From Sulfuriroseicoccus oceanibius (lineage in GTDB: Bacteria > Verrucomicrobiota > Verrucomicrobiia > Verrucomicrobiales > SLCJ01): 64,000 bases of DNA. Each line of letters starts with the position of its first letter. Position 1 is the first letter of the stretch. The translations under genes and the position numbers were made by a program. The DNA lies in NCBI RefSeq assembly GCF_010681825.2, contig NZ_CP066776.1, positions 1,488,001-1,552,000 of the forward strand, given 5' to 3'. A model generated the notes under the pieces. That model worked only from the letters and a program-made list of their open reading frames with translations. It ran no database searches and was not told the DNA's origin. Shown here in pieces: positions 25,696 through 33,656 of the stretch.

Positions 25696-26415
25696 TTACG
25701 GTTGTTTCTTCGAGAAGGTGAGCAGGATGGCCAGATCCTGGAGGTCGAAGCCACGGCTGTCGTAGTCGTTGAAATCAAAGAGATAGATCACATCGAGAGG
25801 GCCGAGAGTGATGAGACCGGTTTCCGCGCTGACGTATGGTGAGAGGTAGTCTTCGACGCCTTGCTGGATCTCGTAGGCGGGGTCGATCTGAGGTGCTTTG
25901 TCGCCATCGCGCAGTGCGATCACATTGGGAGTGGTGTTCCAGGAGACGTACCAGGAGGTCCAGCTACTTGGATCCGGTCCTGTGCGCAGCGCACCGCGGC
26001 CGGCGGCGTTGATGCTGGTTCCGGCCTCCAGGATGTCCTCGTAGACCACGCTTGATGGGGAGACCATCGGCTGGTTGCCGTGGAAAACATTGACCCAGCC
26101 CGAGCCATTGTGGAGCGAGCCATTGACGTAGTAGAAGGTGGTCTCGGTTCCCCAGCCGGCTCCGACGATGCGGGCTTCGACGTGGACGTCGGTTTTCGCG
26201 ACGAGCGTGTCGCCTTCGAAGTCGATGAGGTCGTCGAGAGACACGGGGTAGCTCACATTCCACGTGAGCGACGGGGTGTCGCCGACGTTGACGCGGTCTT
26301 CCGAGGCTGAGAGGTTGCCTACCCAGTCATTGGCTTGGGTGGAGCCGTCGTTAGCGAGAGCGGGGAGAGTTGCGGCGAGTGCGCAGAGCGAGGAGACGAG
26401 GAGTTTGCGGTTCAT
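25696..26415 (-). CDS. Secreted protein of unknown function, cassette gene 1
   Basis: A 239-residue protein with a signal peptide (MNRKLLVSSLCALAATLPALA). After the signal come VNVGDTPSLTWNVSYP, which reads like the start of an Ig-like beta domain, then VHVEARIVGAGWG and a Gly/Asn-rich central part (YYVNGSLHNGSGWVNVFHGN), and an acidic C terminus with DLQDLAILLTFS. No cysteine is visible in the mature protein. No domain can be named. It leads the operon, with the terminator after gene 3. Confidence 0.8.
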   Translation of the reverse strand: MNRKLLVSSLCALAATLPALANDGSTQANDWVGNLSASEDRVNVGDTPSLTWNVSYPVSLDDLIDFEGDTLVAKTDVHVEARIVGAGWGTETTFYYVNGSLHNGSGWVNVFHGNQPMVSPSSVVYEDILEAGTSINAAGRGALRTGPDPSSWTSWYVSWNTTPNVIALRDGDKAPQIDPAYEIQQGVEDYLSPYVSAETGLITLGPLDVIYLFDFNDYDSRGFDLQDLAILLTFSKKQP

Positions 26416-26619
26416 GATGTGTGCATGGGGTTGGATGGAGCAAACTCTGTAATCCGTTGAGAGACATTGCGGTATCAGTATCAGGTTTCGGGCGTGCCGA
26501 TTTCGAAGATTGGCGATGATTTATGGTTTTTATGGCTCACTGTTTGTCATGTGATGCTTTGTTTCTGTGCGGTGAGCGATGGGTTGTGTTGAGTGGCAGG
26601 ATTCCGCTATGGTGGCGAT

Positions 26620-27561
26620 ATGACCGAAAGCAGTGAGCGCGTGATGATCCCTGGAATGGATGGACAAACCAATGTGCTCACGTTGCGACCCGAGCCGGGT
26701 GTGGCGGTGCGGGGAGGTTGGCTTTTCGTGCACGGGCATGGCGAGTATGCACGCCGTTACGTGGAGTTGTTTGCCGATTCGGTGGCGGCCGGCTGGGTGG
26801 TGGTGATCCCGGATTTGCCTGGCCACGGGTTATCGGATGGCAAGCGTGGTCACTTGCGATCGTTTGGTGAACTGGCTGCGTTGTTTCGCTGGTGCGAGCA
26901 GACATTGGCCGACGAGGTGGGGGGAGACGAGCGGATTGTGCTCGGTGGGCACTCGATGGGTGGACTGGTGGTCGCGTGGTTGGTGGCGACTGGCGTGGTA
27001 CGTCCGGCGGCGGTGTGGATGGGTTCGCCTTTGTTGGATCCTTCTTACAACAAACCCTGGGCGTTGGTGGCGATGGCGCGGGTACTCGATGTGTTGTGCC
27101 CGCGGATGGTCATTTCCAACGGAGTGGATGAGTCCCATTGTTACGCATTGGAGGTGGGCGATTCGCCTGAGATGCGTGAGGATGTGGATCCGGATGCGGA
27201 CAAGTTCGAGCGCGAGGAGATGGTGCACCGATGGATTTCGATGCGCTTGGGCATGGAGTTGCTGCGCGCTGCCGATGAGGTGTGGCGCGTGGTGCCGGCG
27301 GCGTGGCCCAAGGGTGTGCCGTTGGTTTTCACCCAGGGGGCGAAGGATCCGGTATGCCCGGTGGAAGTGGCGCGCCAGTTTGTTGACCAGATGGCGGCGG
27401 GTGGGCACGTGGACGTGCGCTTCCACGAGATGGAAGATGCGCTGCACGAGCCGCATCGCGACGCGCATCGCGAGCAGTTGTTGGAGGCGGTGCGCAGTGT
27501 GCTGGAGCAGTGGGTGCCGGTTACAGAAGCAAACGCATCGGAACCATCTCCGAGTACGTGA
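26620..27561 (+). CDS. Alpha/beta hydrolase, monoacylglycerol lipase-like
   Basis: A 313-residue soluble protein of the serine aminopeptidase/lysophospholipase family. The oxyanion-side motif FVHGHGEYARRY, the DLPGHGLSDGKRGHLRSF region and the nucleophile elbow GGHSMGG are clear; the acid (KDPVCPVE) and histidine (DALHEPH) follow at the expected places. It probably hydrolyses a lipid ester such as monoacylglycerol; the actual substrate is unknown. The last 41 bases overlap the 3' end of the GNAT gene on the opposite strand, and a short open stretch before the ATG is not used. Confidence 0.88.
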   Translation: MTESSERVMIPGMDGQTNVLTLRPEPGVAVRGGWLFVHGHGEYARRYVELFADSVAAGWVVVIPDLPGHGLSDGKRGHLRSFGELAALFRWCEQTLADEVGGDERIVLGGHSMGGLVVAWLVATGVVRPAAVWMGSPLLDPSYNKPWALVAMARVLDVLCPRMVISNGVDESHCYALEVGDSPEMREDVDPDADKFEREEMVHRWISMRLGMELLRAADEVWRVVPAAWPKGVPLVFTQGAKDPVCPVEVARQFVDQMAAGGHVDVRFHEMEDALHEPHRDAHREQLLEAVRSVLEQWVPVTEANASEPSPST

Positions 27562-27994
27562 AGCCGAACTCTTGGAAGAACTTCTGTGATTCGACGGAGA
27601 TGCGGTCGGTGAGCAAGGTGATGCGTGAGACTTCTTTCTTGCGGCTGAAGTCGATCACGTAGTTGAGCAGTTTGTGGCCGAATCCGTGGCCGCGCTCATG
27701 TGGAGCGATGACGAGGTCTTCCAAAACCAGGGCAAACCCGCCGAGCGCAGTGGACACGGTGAACAAAACATTCGCCATGCCGACCACGCGCCCCTGATGA
27801 CGTACGACAAATACGCGCCCGCGACTTGGGTTTTCGATCAACAGGCGCAGGCCTTTGCGCTGGGCTGCTGGGTTGGGATCGAAGTCGGCTTCCAGTTCAA
27901 ACAAATCGACCAAGAGATCGACGAGTTCCGGGAGGTCGTCCAGGGTGGCGGCGGTGATGATCGCCTCTTCGGCTTTAGCGGAGGATGTGGCCAT
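27521..27994 (-). CDS. GNAT family N-acetyltransferase
   Basis: A 157-residue single-domain acetyltransferase. The acetyl-CoA binding signature is VLEDLVIAPHERGHGFGHKLLNYVI (a variant of the R/Q-x-x-G-x-G/A loop), and the end SQKFFQEFGF is usual for the fold. The substrate cannot be read. The start MATSSAKAEE is used; the frame is open 21 codons upstream. It is convergent with the hydrolase gene, overlapping it by 41 bases at the 3' end, and lies just downstream of the topoisomerase subunit on the same strand. Confidence 0.85.
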   Translation of the reverse strand: MATSSAKAEEAIITAATLDDLPELVDLLVDLFELEADFDPNPAAQRKGLRLLIENPSRGRVFVVRHQGRVVGMANVLFTVSTALGGFALVLEDLVIAPHERGHGFGHKLLNYVIDFSRKKEVSRITLLTDRISVESQKFFQEFGFTYSEMVPMRLLL

Positions 27995-28086
27995 AGTCGG
28001 GGTTGTTGGGGGCGAGGATAGGAAATGGTCCGCGCTCCTGCAAGAGCCATGACTCATTGGGCTCCGGAGCTTGGCCCAATGGCCGA

Positions 28087-29946
28087 TCAGACATCCGAGC
28101 GTACCACGTCTTCCTTGAGGTGGTTGATGATGAACATCTGGCGGTCCGGGGTGTTCTTGCCCATGTAGAAGGCGAGGGTTTCCTTGATGTGTTCCGCTTC
28201 GTCGAGGGTGACCGGTTGGAGTCGCATGTCGGGGCCGATCATGTGGTGGAACTCATCAGGAGAGATTTCACCGAGGCCCTTGAATCGTGTGATTTCCGCC
28301 TTGGCTCCAAGGGCTGCGATGGCGTTGGCACGCTCTTCTTCCGTGTAGCAATAGCGGGTCTCCTTTTTGTTGCGGACGCGGAAGAGCGGTGTCTCAAGAA
28401 TGTAGAGATGACCGGCTTCCACCATCTCGCGGAAGAACTGAAGGAAGAAGGTAAGCAGCAACAAACGAATGTGCATGCCGTCGACGTCGGCATCGGTTGC
28501 GATGACGACTCGCTGGTAGCGCAGGCCTTCAATACCGTCCTCGATATTGAGGGCGTGTTGGAGCAGGTTGAACTCCTCGTTCTCGTAGACGATTTTCCGG
28601 CTCAGGCTGTAGGAGTTGAGCGGCTTCCCGCGGAGAGAGAAGACTGCCTGGGTTTCGGCGTCGCGGGATTTGGTGATCGATCCGGATGCGGAATCGCCCT
28701 CGGTGATGAAGATGGTGGTTTCCGCGCGGCGCTTGTGTTTGCTGTCGAGGTGGGCGCGGCAGTCCCGCAGCTTTTTGTTATGAATCTTCGCTTTGCGTGC
28801 GCGTTCGCGGGCGAGTTTCTGGATGCCTTTGAGTTCCTTGCGTTCTTTTTCGGCGGCGACGATGCGTTTTTGAATGGCTTCGGCGACCTTTGGGTTCTGG
28901 TGGAGGTAGTTGTCCAGATGGAGCTTCAGGAAGTTGCTGACGAACGTGCGGATGGTTTCGCCGTCCGGGGCAATATTGGTGGATCCGAGCTTGGTCTTGG
29001 TTTGGGATTCGAAGACCGGCTCCTGGATACGCACTGAGACCGCGGCTGTGAGGCCGGCGCGGATGTCCGCCGGGTCGTAGTTTTTCTTATAAAACTCACG
29101 CAGGGTTTTGACGATGCCTTCGCGGAATGCGGCGAGGTGGGTGCCGCCCTGGTGGGTGTTCTGGCCGTTGACGAACGAGAAATAGTCCTCGCCGCTGGTA
29201 GCGGTATGGGTGAAGGCGACTTCGATGTCCGTATCCGCCAGATGAATGGCGGGATAGATCGAGTCTTCCTTCATCTCTTCCTTCAAAAGATCGAGCAGGC
29301 CATTCTTCGAGCGGAAGCGCTTGCCGTTGAAGATGAGCGTGAGGCCCGTGTTGAGATAGGAATAGTGGCGGCACATGCGCGCGACGATTTCTGGTCGGAC
29401 GCGGGTACGGCTTGGGAAAATGGTGCGGTCGACGTTGAAGGCGAGGCGTGTGCCCGACGGATCGTCGCTCTTCTTGGCGCGCTTCATTTCCTCGACCACT
29501 TCGCCCTGGGAGAAGTGGATCGCGCGGGTCGAGCCTTCCCGATAGGCCTGGATTTCAAATGACTCGGAGAGCGCGTTGACCGCCTTGATACCGACACCGT
29601 TGAGGCCGACGGATTTTTTGAATGCTTCCGAATCGTACTTTGCACCGGTGTTGATTTTGGCGGCGCAGTCCATCAGTTTGCCTAATGGGATGCCGCGGCC
29701 GAAGTCGCGCACTTCCACCCGGCCCTCGTCATCGATATCGATTTGCACTTCGCGGCCGAAGCCCATGACGAACTCATCGATGGCGTTGTCGATGACCTCT
29801 TTGAGCAGGATGTAGATGCCGTCGTCGTAGGACGTGCCATCGCCGAGTTTTCCGATGTACATCCCGGGGCGCATGCGGATGTGCTCCTTCCAATCGAGCG
29901 AGCGGATGCTGTCTTCGGTATAGTTGTGGGATGCTGCGTCGGCCAT
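28087..29946 (-). CDS. DNA topoisomerase IV/gyrase subunit B-like (ParE-type)
   Basis: A 619-residue type IIA topoisomerase ATPase subunit. The GHKL ATPase site ([35 protein letters not shown]) is at the N terminus, the transducer has [16 protein letters not shown], and the TOPRIM domain has EGDSASG and the acidic DADVDGMHI. The length is short of typical gyrase B and near the ParE of Bacteroidota. The partner A subunit (ParC) is often next to parE, but a GNAT gene follows instead, so it must be elsewhere. It is the type II enzyme for decatenation or supercoil management; gyrase itself is presumably encoded elsewhere. Confidence 0.93.
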   Translation of the reverse strand: MADAASHNYTEDSIRSLDWKEHIRMRPGMYIGKLGDGTSYDDGIYILLKEVIDNAIDEFVMGFGREVQIDIDDEGRVEVRDFGRGIPLGKLMDCAAKINTGAKYDSEAFKKSVGLNGVGIKAVNALSESFEIQAYREGSTRAIHFSQGEVVEEMKRAKKSDDPSGTRLAFNVDRTIFPSRTRVRPEIVARMCRHYSYLNTGLTLIFNGKRFRSKNGLLDLLKEEMKEDSIYPAIHLADTDIEVAFTHTATSGEDYFSFVNGQNTHQGGTHLAAFREGIVKTLREFYKKNYDPADIRAGLTAAVSVRIQEPVFESQTKTKLGSTNIAPDGETIRTFVSNFLKLHLDNYLHQNPKVAEAIQKRIVAAEKERKELKGIQKLARERARKAKIHNKKLRDCRAHLDSKHKRRAETTIFITEGDSASGSITKSRDAETQAVFSLRGKPLNSYSLSRKIVYENEEFNLLQHALNIEDGIEGLRYQRVVIATDADVDGMHIRLLLLTFFLQFFREMVEAGHLYILETPLFRVRNKKETRYCYTEEERANAIAALGAKAEITRFKGLGEISPDEFHHMIGPDMRLQPVTLDEAEHIKETLAFYMGKNTPDRQMFIINHLKEDVVRSDV

Positions 29947-30107
29947 GGTCGTGCATGATGCCCGCTGGGGGCTGGGGGATCAAGTGTTTAGGAGGTGTGA
30001 AATAGTAGCCTGTGGGGATTCGTCGGCGCGTGGTGTGGATTGGGGGCGTAATCGATGGATGACGGGGCCGGTGGTGCTTCGGTCGGGGGATTTAAAATGT
30101 GCTGCGA

Positions 30108-30668
30108 ATGGCGTGCCGATGGTTCTGGTTGGTGATCATGATTGCGTCGGCAGGGTGTCAGGGCCCGGAGCCGCCGGGGAGCGCTGTGGGCGCGGGGCGC
30201 ATGGATGTTGATGCAATGAGAGCCGGCGGGTTGTATGTCGTTTTGCCCCGGCGCGACCCGTGGGTGCCGCGAGGAACCTGGGCGATGGTGGAAGACGAGT
30301 CATTATGGGTTCCAGCAGGGGATCTAATGCCACCTGAATCGTGCTTTGGTCCGGTGCACGGAGAGGATGCTCTTGAGCAGATGGCGCGTTGCTCCATGGT
30401 GGAGCATTTTGATGTGAGGAGGGTGCCGCTGGAGCAGGCACTGCAAGAATTGCGGATGCGCTCCGAGTGCTGGGCGGCTGCCTTTGGCTATGAGCCGATG
30501 GTGTTTGAGACGCGTTATTCGCTCAAGCGGATGCCGGTGACTCTGGTGGCGAGCCGCAGTTCGATCCACTCCATCTGCCAAATGTTGGCCGACCAAGTGG
30601 GCGGTGCGTTGGAGTACCGCCACGGGGCGGTTTACATCAGCGGATGTCCATTTCCTGAGGAGTATTGA
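30108..30668 (+). CDS. Putative lipoprotein with an STN-like region
   Basis: A 186-residue protein that begins with a lipoprotein-type signal (hydrophobic WFWLVIMIASAGC; lipobox ASAGC). The C-terminal half reads like the short beta-alpha secretin and TonB N-terminal (STN) repeat: FDVRRVPLEQALQELRMRS, then a strand MPVTLVASRSSIHSICQMLADQVGGALEYRHGAVYISG. This is a visual resemblance. ATG 30108 places the lipobox at residue 17; a GTG three codons before is possible. Its neighbours are the topoisomerase gene (divergent) and der (convergent), so context gives no function. Confidence 0.6.
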   Translation: MACRWFWLVIMIASAGCQGPEPPGSAVGAGRMDVDAMRAGGLYVVLPRRDPWVPRGTWAMVEDESLWVPAGDLMPPESCFGPVHGEDALEQMARCSMVEHFDVRRVPLEQALQELRMRSECWAAAFGYEPMVFETRYSLKRMPVTLVASRSSIHSICQMLADQVGGALEYRHGAVYISGCPFPEEY

Positions 30669-30679
30669 ATGGCGGGGCA

Positions 30680-30715
30680 AAGAAAAAGCCCGCAGCTCGG
30701 GAGAGGTGCGGGCTT
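30680..30715 (-). terminator. Terminator of der
   Basis: AAGCCCGCA pairs with TGCGGGCTT (9 bp), with a 12-base loop. On the minus strand it is followed by TTTCTTT, which suits the end of der, 20 bases away. Confidence 0.88.
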
Positions 30716-30734
30716 CAGGTGAATCGATGGGCGG

Positions 30735-32183
30735 TTACAGCTCCGACTTCTTGGCGCGCGAGCGCAGGACGAAGTTGAGCGGCAGACCTTTGTACGGCAG
30801 CCGGTCGCGGATCTGGTTTTCCAGGTAGCGTTGGTAGCTGTCGCTCATCAGGCTTTCGTTGTTGATGAAGAGCACGAAAGTCGGCGCGGCGATTTGAGTC
30901 GGGCGCTCCGGCTTGGTCATGGTGACGTAGAGCAGCTTGAGGCGCTTCTTCTTGCCGATGAGCGGTGGCGGGTTCTTGGCCATCGCTTTCTTGAACAATC
31001 GGTTCAACTCACCAGTGCCCAGCTTGTGCTTCGAGGCACCACGGATTTTGTCGATGGTGTGGAAGATACGTGGCAGGAACTCACCGGTCTTGGCGGAGAC
31101 GGCAACGAATGGCGCGTAGTGGAGGAAGAATAACTCGCGGCTGACGTGTTCGCTGATTTCCTCCATGCGGGCGCGGTGTTCGCCGTCCGGGTGGAAGAGA
31201 TCGAACTTATTGAGGACGATGAAGCAGGGCTTGCCTTCGTCGAGGATGATGCGTGCGATTTTGCGGTCCTGGGCGGTGACGCCTTTCGAGCAATCGATGA
31301 CCAGAGCGCAGATATCCGCACGGCGGATCGACGATTCGGTGCGCATTGCGGAGAAGACTTCGACCGATGTGTCGCGGCGCGAGCGTGGGCGCAGGCCGGC
31401 GGTGTCGATCAGCGTGTAGTCCATTTCGTTGAACGTGAACGGCACGTCGAATGCGTCGCGGGTGGTGCCGGCGACGTCGGAAACGATGGCACGCTGGTCG
31501 CCAAGCAGGGCGTTGACCATGCTGGATTTGCCGACATTTGGTTTGCCGACGATGGCGAGCTGGATCGGGCGCTTGGAGGCGTCTTCTTCCGCTTCGGCAT
31601 CGCGGGCTTTGTCGCGGTCGACGGCGACGCCTTGATCGGCGAGGATGCGGTCGATTTCTTTGACCAGGTGGTCGAACCCGCGGCCGTGGGCGGCAGAGAC
31701 GGCAATTGGATCCTCGAAGCCCATGGCGGCGAACTCATCGACGCGGCGATCGTGCACGGATTCGTCGATTTTGTTGACGACCATGCGCACCGGGCGGCCG
31801 GACTGGCGCAGGTCTGCGGCGAGAGTTTGGTCGATTGGGTGAGGTCCTTCCTGGCCGTCGAGGATGAAAAGAATGAGGTCGGCGGTCTGAATGGCGACTT
31901 CTGTTTCTGCTCGGACTTGTTCCGAGAACCCGTCGTCGAGGGTGGCGCCGATACCCCCGGTGTCGATGAGCAACGCGCGCGACTTGGTGGCGCGGCATTC
32001 GGTGGCGAGGCGGTCACGGGTGACGCCTGGCTGGTCGTGAACGATGGCGAGGCGGCGCTTCGAGAGTTTGTTGAAGAGCGCGGACTTGCCGACATTCGGG
32101 CGGCCGACAATGGCGATCACCGGGATGTCTTCACTGCGGTGGACGTCCTTTTTGGATTCGGGCTGGGCTGCTTGGTCTGACAT
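30735..32183 (-). CDS. der: Ribosome biogenesis GTPase Der (EngA)
   Basis: A 482-residue protein with two tandem GTPase domains and a C-terminal KH-like domain, as in all Der proteins. First domain: G1 GRPNVGKSALF, G3 DTGG, G4 NKID. Second domain: GKPNVGKSSMV, DTAGLRPRSR, NKFD. The C-terminal part with LKLLYVTMTKPERPTQIAAPTFVLFIN is typical. It is needed for maturation of the 50S subunit. The C-terminal gene end is followed by the terminator above; pgsA lies 49 bases upstream of the start on the same strand. Confidence 0.97.
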   Translation of the reverse strand: MSDQAAQPESKKDVHRSEDIPVIAIVGRPNVGKSALFNKLSKRRLAIVHDQPGVTRDRLATECRATKSRALLIDTGGIGATLDDGFSEQVRAETEVAIQTADLILFILDGQEGPHPIDQTLAADLRQSGRPVRMVVNKIDESVHDRRVDEFAAMGFEDPIAVSAAHGRGFDHLVKEIDRILADQGVAVDRDKARDAEAEEDASKRPIQLAIVGKPNVGKSSMVNALLGDQRAIVSDVAGTTRDAFDVPFTFNEMDYTLIDTAGLRPRSRRDTSVEVFSAMRTESSIRRADICALVIDCSKGVTAQDRKIARIILDEGKPCFIVLNKFDLFHPDGEHRARMEEISEHVSRELFFLHYAPFVAVSAKTGEFLPRIFHTIDKIRGASKHKLGTGELNRLFKKAMAKNPPPLIGKKKRLKLLYVTMTKPERPTQIAAPTFVLFINNESLMSDSYQRYLENQIRDRLPYKGLPLNFVLRSRAKKSEL

Positions 32184-32231
32184 GGGTCGACGGGAAAAGT
32201 GGTCGGTGTCCGCACGTGGCGGAGCGTGGCA

Positions 32232-32813
32232 TCATGCGCTGGGCTCGGATTCGGCCGGATGGATCTGGCGGAGGAACCCGCGCATGTAGATGATCGAGGA
32301 AATGGCAGTGAACAACCCGGCAAACGCGACAATGTAAGTCGGGTGGTCCCACTGCAGGAGAACCCAAGATATAGCCGCGATTTGGCCGATCGTCGCAATT
32401 TTTCCTGACCAATGTGGGTCGATTTCCACTTTTCCGTGGACCAGTTTGATCAGGATGGCGCCCGCGATCAGGCTGAGGTCGCGCGAAATGACCAGAATCG
32501 GGAACCACAGCGGGAAGTGGTAGGGCCACGGGGTGAAGCTCAGCACGAGGATGGCCGAGAGCATCAATGCCTTGTCGGCCAGTGGGTCGAGCCAACGACC
32601 GAGAAAACTTTCCTGATGGAACTTGCGCGCGATGAAGCCGTCGATCCCGTCGCTGATCGAAGCGGTGGCAAAGGCCGCCATGGCGCCGTAGCGGTAGGCC
32701 TCGACCGCAGCTCCAGCCCGCACCGACTCCGCGTAGTAAATCGCAAAGCCCACAAATACCGGCACCAGTAGGATGCGCAGGATCGTGATCTTGGTGGCAA
32801 GCGTGACTGTCAT
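32232..32813 (-). CDS. pgsA: CDP-alcohol phosphatidyltransferase (PgsA-like)
   Basis: A 193-residue membrane protein making phosphatidylglycerol phosphate from CDP-diacylglycerol and glycerol-3-phosphate, the entry to acidic phospholipids. The catalytic pattern D-G-x2-A-R-x8-G-x3-D-x3-D is complete (SDGIDGFIARKFHQESFLGR followed by WLDPLADK); several hydrophobic segments follow. Other CDP-alcohol transferases share this motif, but size and the N terminus MTVTLATKITILRILLVPVF fit PgsA. The frame continues 46 codons upstream, but that part is not membrane-like, so ATG 32813 is used. It sits just upstream of der. Confidence 0.88.
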   Translation of the reverse strand: MTVTLATKITILRILLVPVFVGFAIYYAESVRAGAAVEAYRYGAMAAFATASISDGIDGFIARKFHQESFLGRWLDPLADKALMLSAILVLSFTPWPYHFPLWFPILVISRDLSLIAGAILIKLVHGKVEIDPHWSGKIATIGQIAAISWVLLQWDHPTYIVAFAGLFTAISSIIYMRGFLRQIHPAESEPSA

Positions 32814-32858
32814 TGGGTGAAGCGAGAAGCTATGGGATAGAATCAAGATTTCAGAGCC

Positions 32859-32871
32859 AAGAGGCAAGAAG
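32859..32871. repeat. Left copy of a 13-bp inverted repeat flanking the secreted gene at 33.0-33.6 kb
   Basis: AAGAGGCAAGAAG here is the exact reverse complement of CTTCTTGCCTCTT at 33624-33636, 750 bases away. Similar AGAAGCAAGA-type phrases are scattered between genes of many Verrucomicrobiota and Planctomycetota, so chance insertion of two copies is possible. Confidence 0.6.
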
Positions 32872-33022
32872 GAAGCGGGCTCGTAGGAGGTACGTTTGTA
32901 GATCAAACTTGGACCAGATCCTGTTGTAGGTGGGGGTAGTGTTATTTCCAATCACCTCATATTTTAACAATTTGTTCGGATCGGATTGACCTCTCTCTCA
33001 GTGGACTGCTCTGTTGGAGCCT

Positions 33023-33571
33023 ATGAGTAACAAATTGAAATTTGGAGCTGCTTCGTTGCTGGCGATGGCGTTTTGCGCAGCAACTTTCACCTCACATGCC
33101 GAGCAGGTGGCGCCAGCTTCGGAGGGTAGAGATGTGCAGATCGTGGCGAAGGTTGTGCCGTTTATCCTTACAGATCAGTCAGGGAACTTCAGAATCGAGG
33201 TTAAGGATGATGGTTCGTTGGATCATGGCGGCAATACCATTGCGATTCTTGGAGATGGCGGACTTGTCGTCGGAACAGATGGCACCGAGATCGCCCGACT
33301 GAAACCCAATGGCCAAGTGGTGACGAGAGCGGGCGCGGTGATCGGTGAGGTTCTGGAGAACGGAAACTTGAAGATGGGTGATGGCAGAGGTGTTTCGTGG
33401 ATCACGAAAGCGGCGAACGGAGGTCAGACTGTTTCAGGTAAGGCGTTCGTGGAGTTGGGGGATGATGGAGATATAAAGCTCACCCTCGAACCAGACACAC
33501 CGGAGGCCCGTCGCTGGGCGGCAGTGCAGGTATTGCTCAGCTTCACGGTGCAGACCAGGTCTTCTGATTAG
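33023..33571 (+). CDS. Secreted protein of unknown function
   Basis: A 182-residue protein with a signal peptide (MSNKLKFGAASLLAMAFCAATFTSHAEQ). The mature part is a Gly/Asp-rich beta repeat-like stretch: GNFRIEVKDDGSLDHGGN, LGDGGLVVGTDGTEIARLKPNGQVVTR and EVLENGNLKMGDGRG, in which short beta strands and G-D-G turns alternate, suggestive of a beta-strand repeat rather than an enzyme. No domain can be named. GGAG lies four bases before the ATG. It is divergent from pgsA and followed by the rsmA fusion gene at 85 bases. Confidence 0.75.
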   Translation: MSNKLKFGAASLLAMAFCAATFTSHAEQVAPASEGRDVQIVAKVVPFILTDQSGNFRIEVKDDGSLDHGGNTIAILGDGGLVVGTDGTEIARLKPNGQVVTRAGAVIGEVLENGNLKMGDGRGVSWITKAANGGQTVSGKAFVELGDDGDIKLTLEPDTPEARRWAAVQVLLSFTVQTRSSD

Positions 33572-33623
33572 GTCGGTTCTGCATGAGGGGGCGTGCTGAT
33601 TGTCTCGGAGTCTTCTGGTCTTG

Positions 33624-33636
33624 CTTCTTGCCTCTT
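33624..33636. repeat. Right copy of the 13-bp inverted repeat
   Basis: CTTCTTGCCTCTT is the reverse complement of the left copy at 32859-32871. It lies just ahead of the rsmA fusion gene. Confidence 0.6.
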
Positions 33637-33656
33637 CCGGACCGTAAGTGCGGGTG

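Noticed and set aside
33273-33290. TGGCAC-N5-TCGC, a near match to a sigma-54 promoter
   Set aside because: It is inside a coding sequence and lacks the TTGC of the -12 element.
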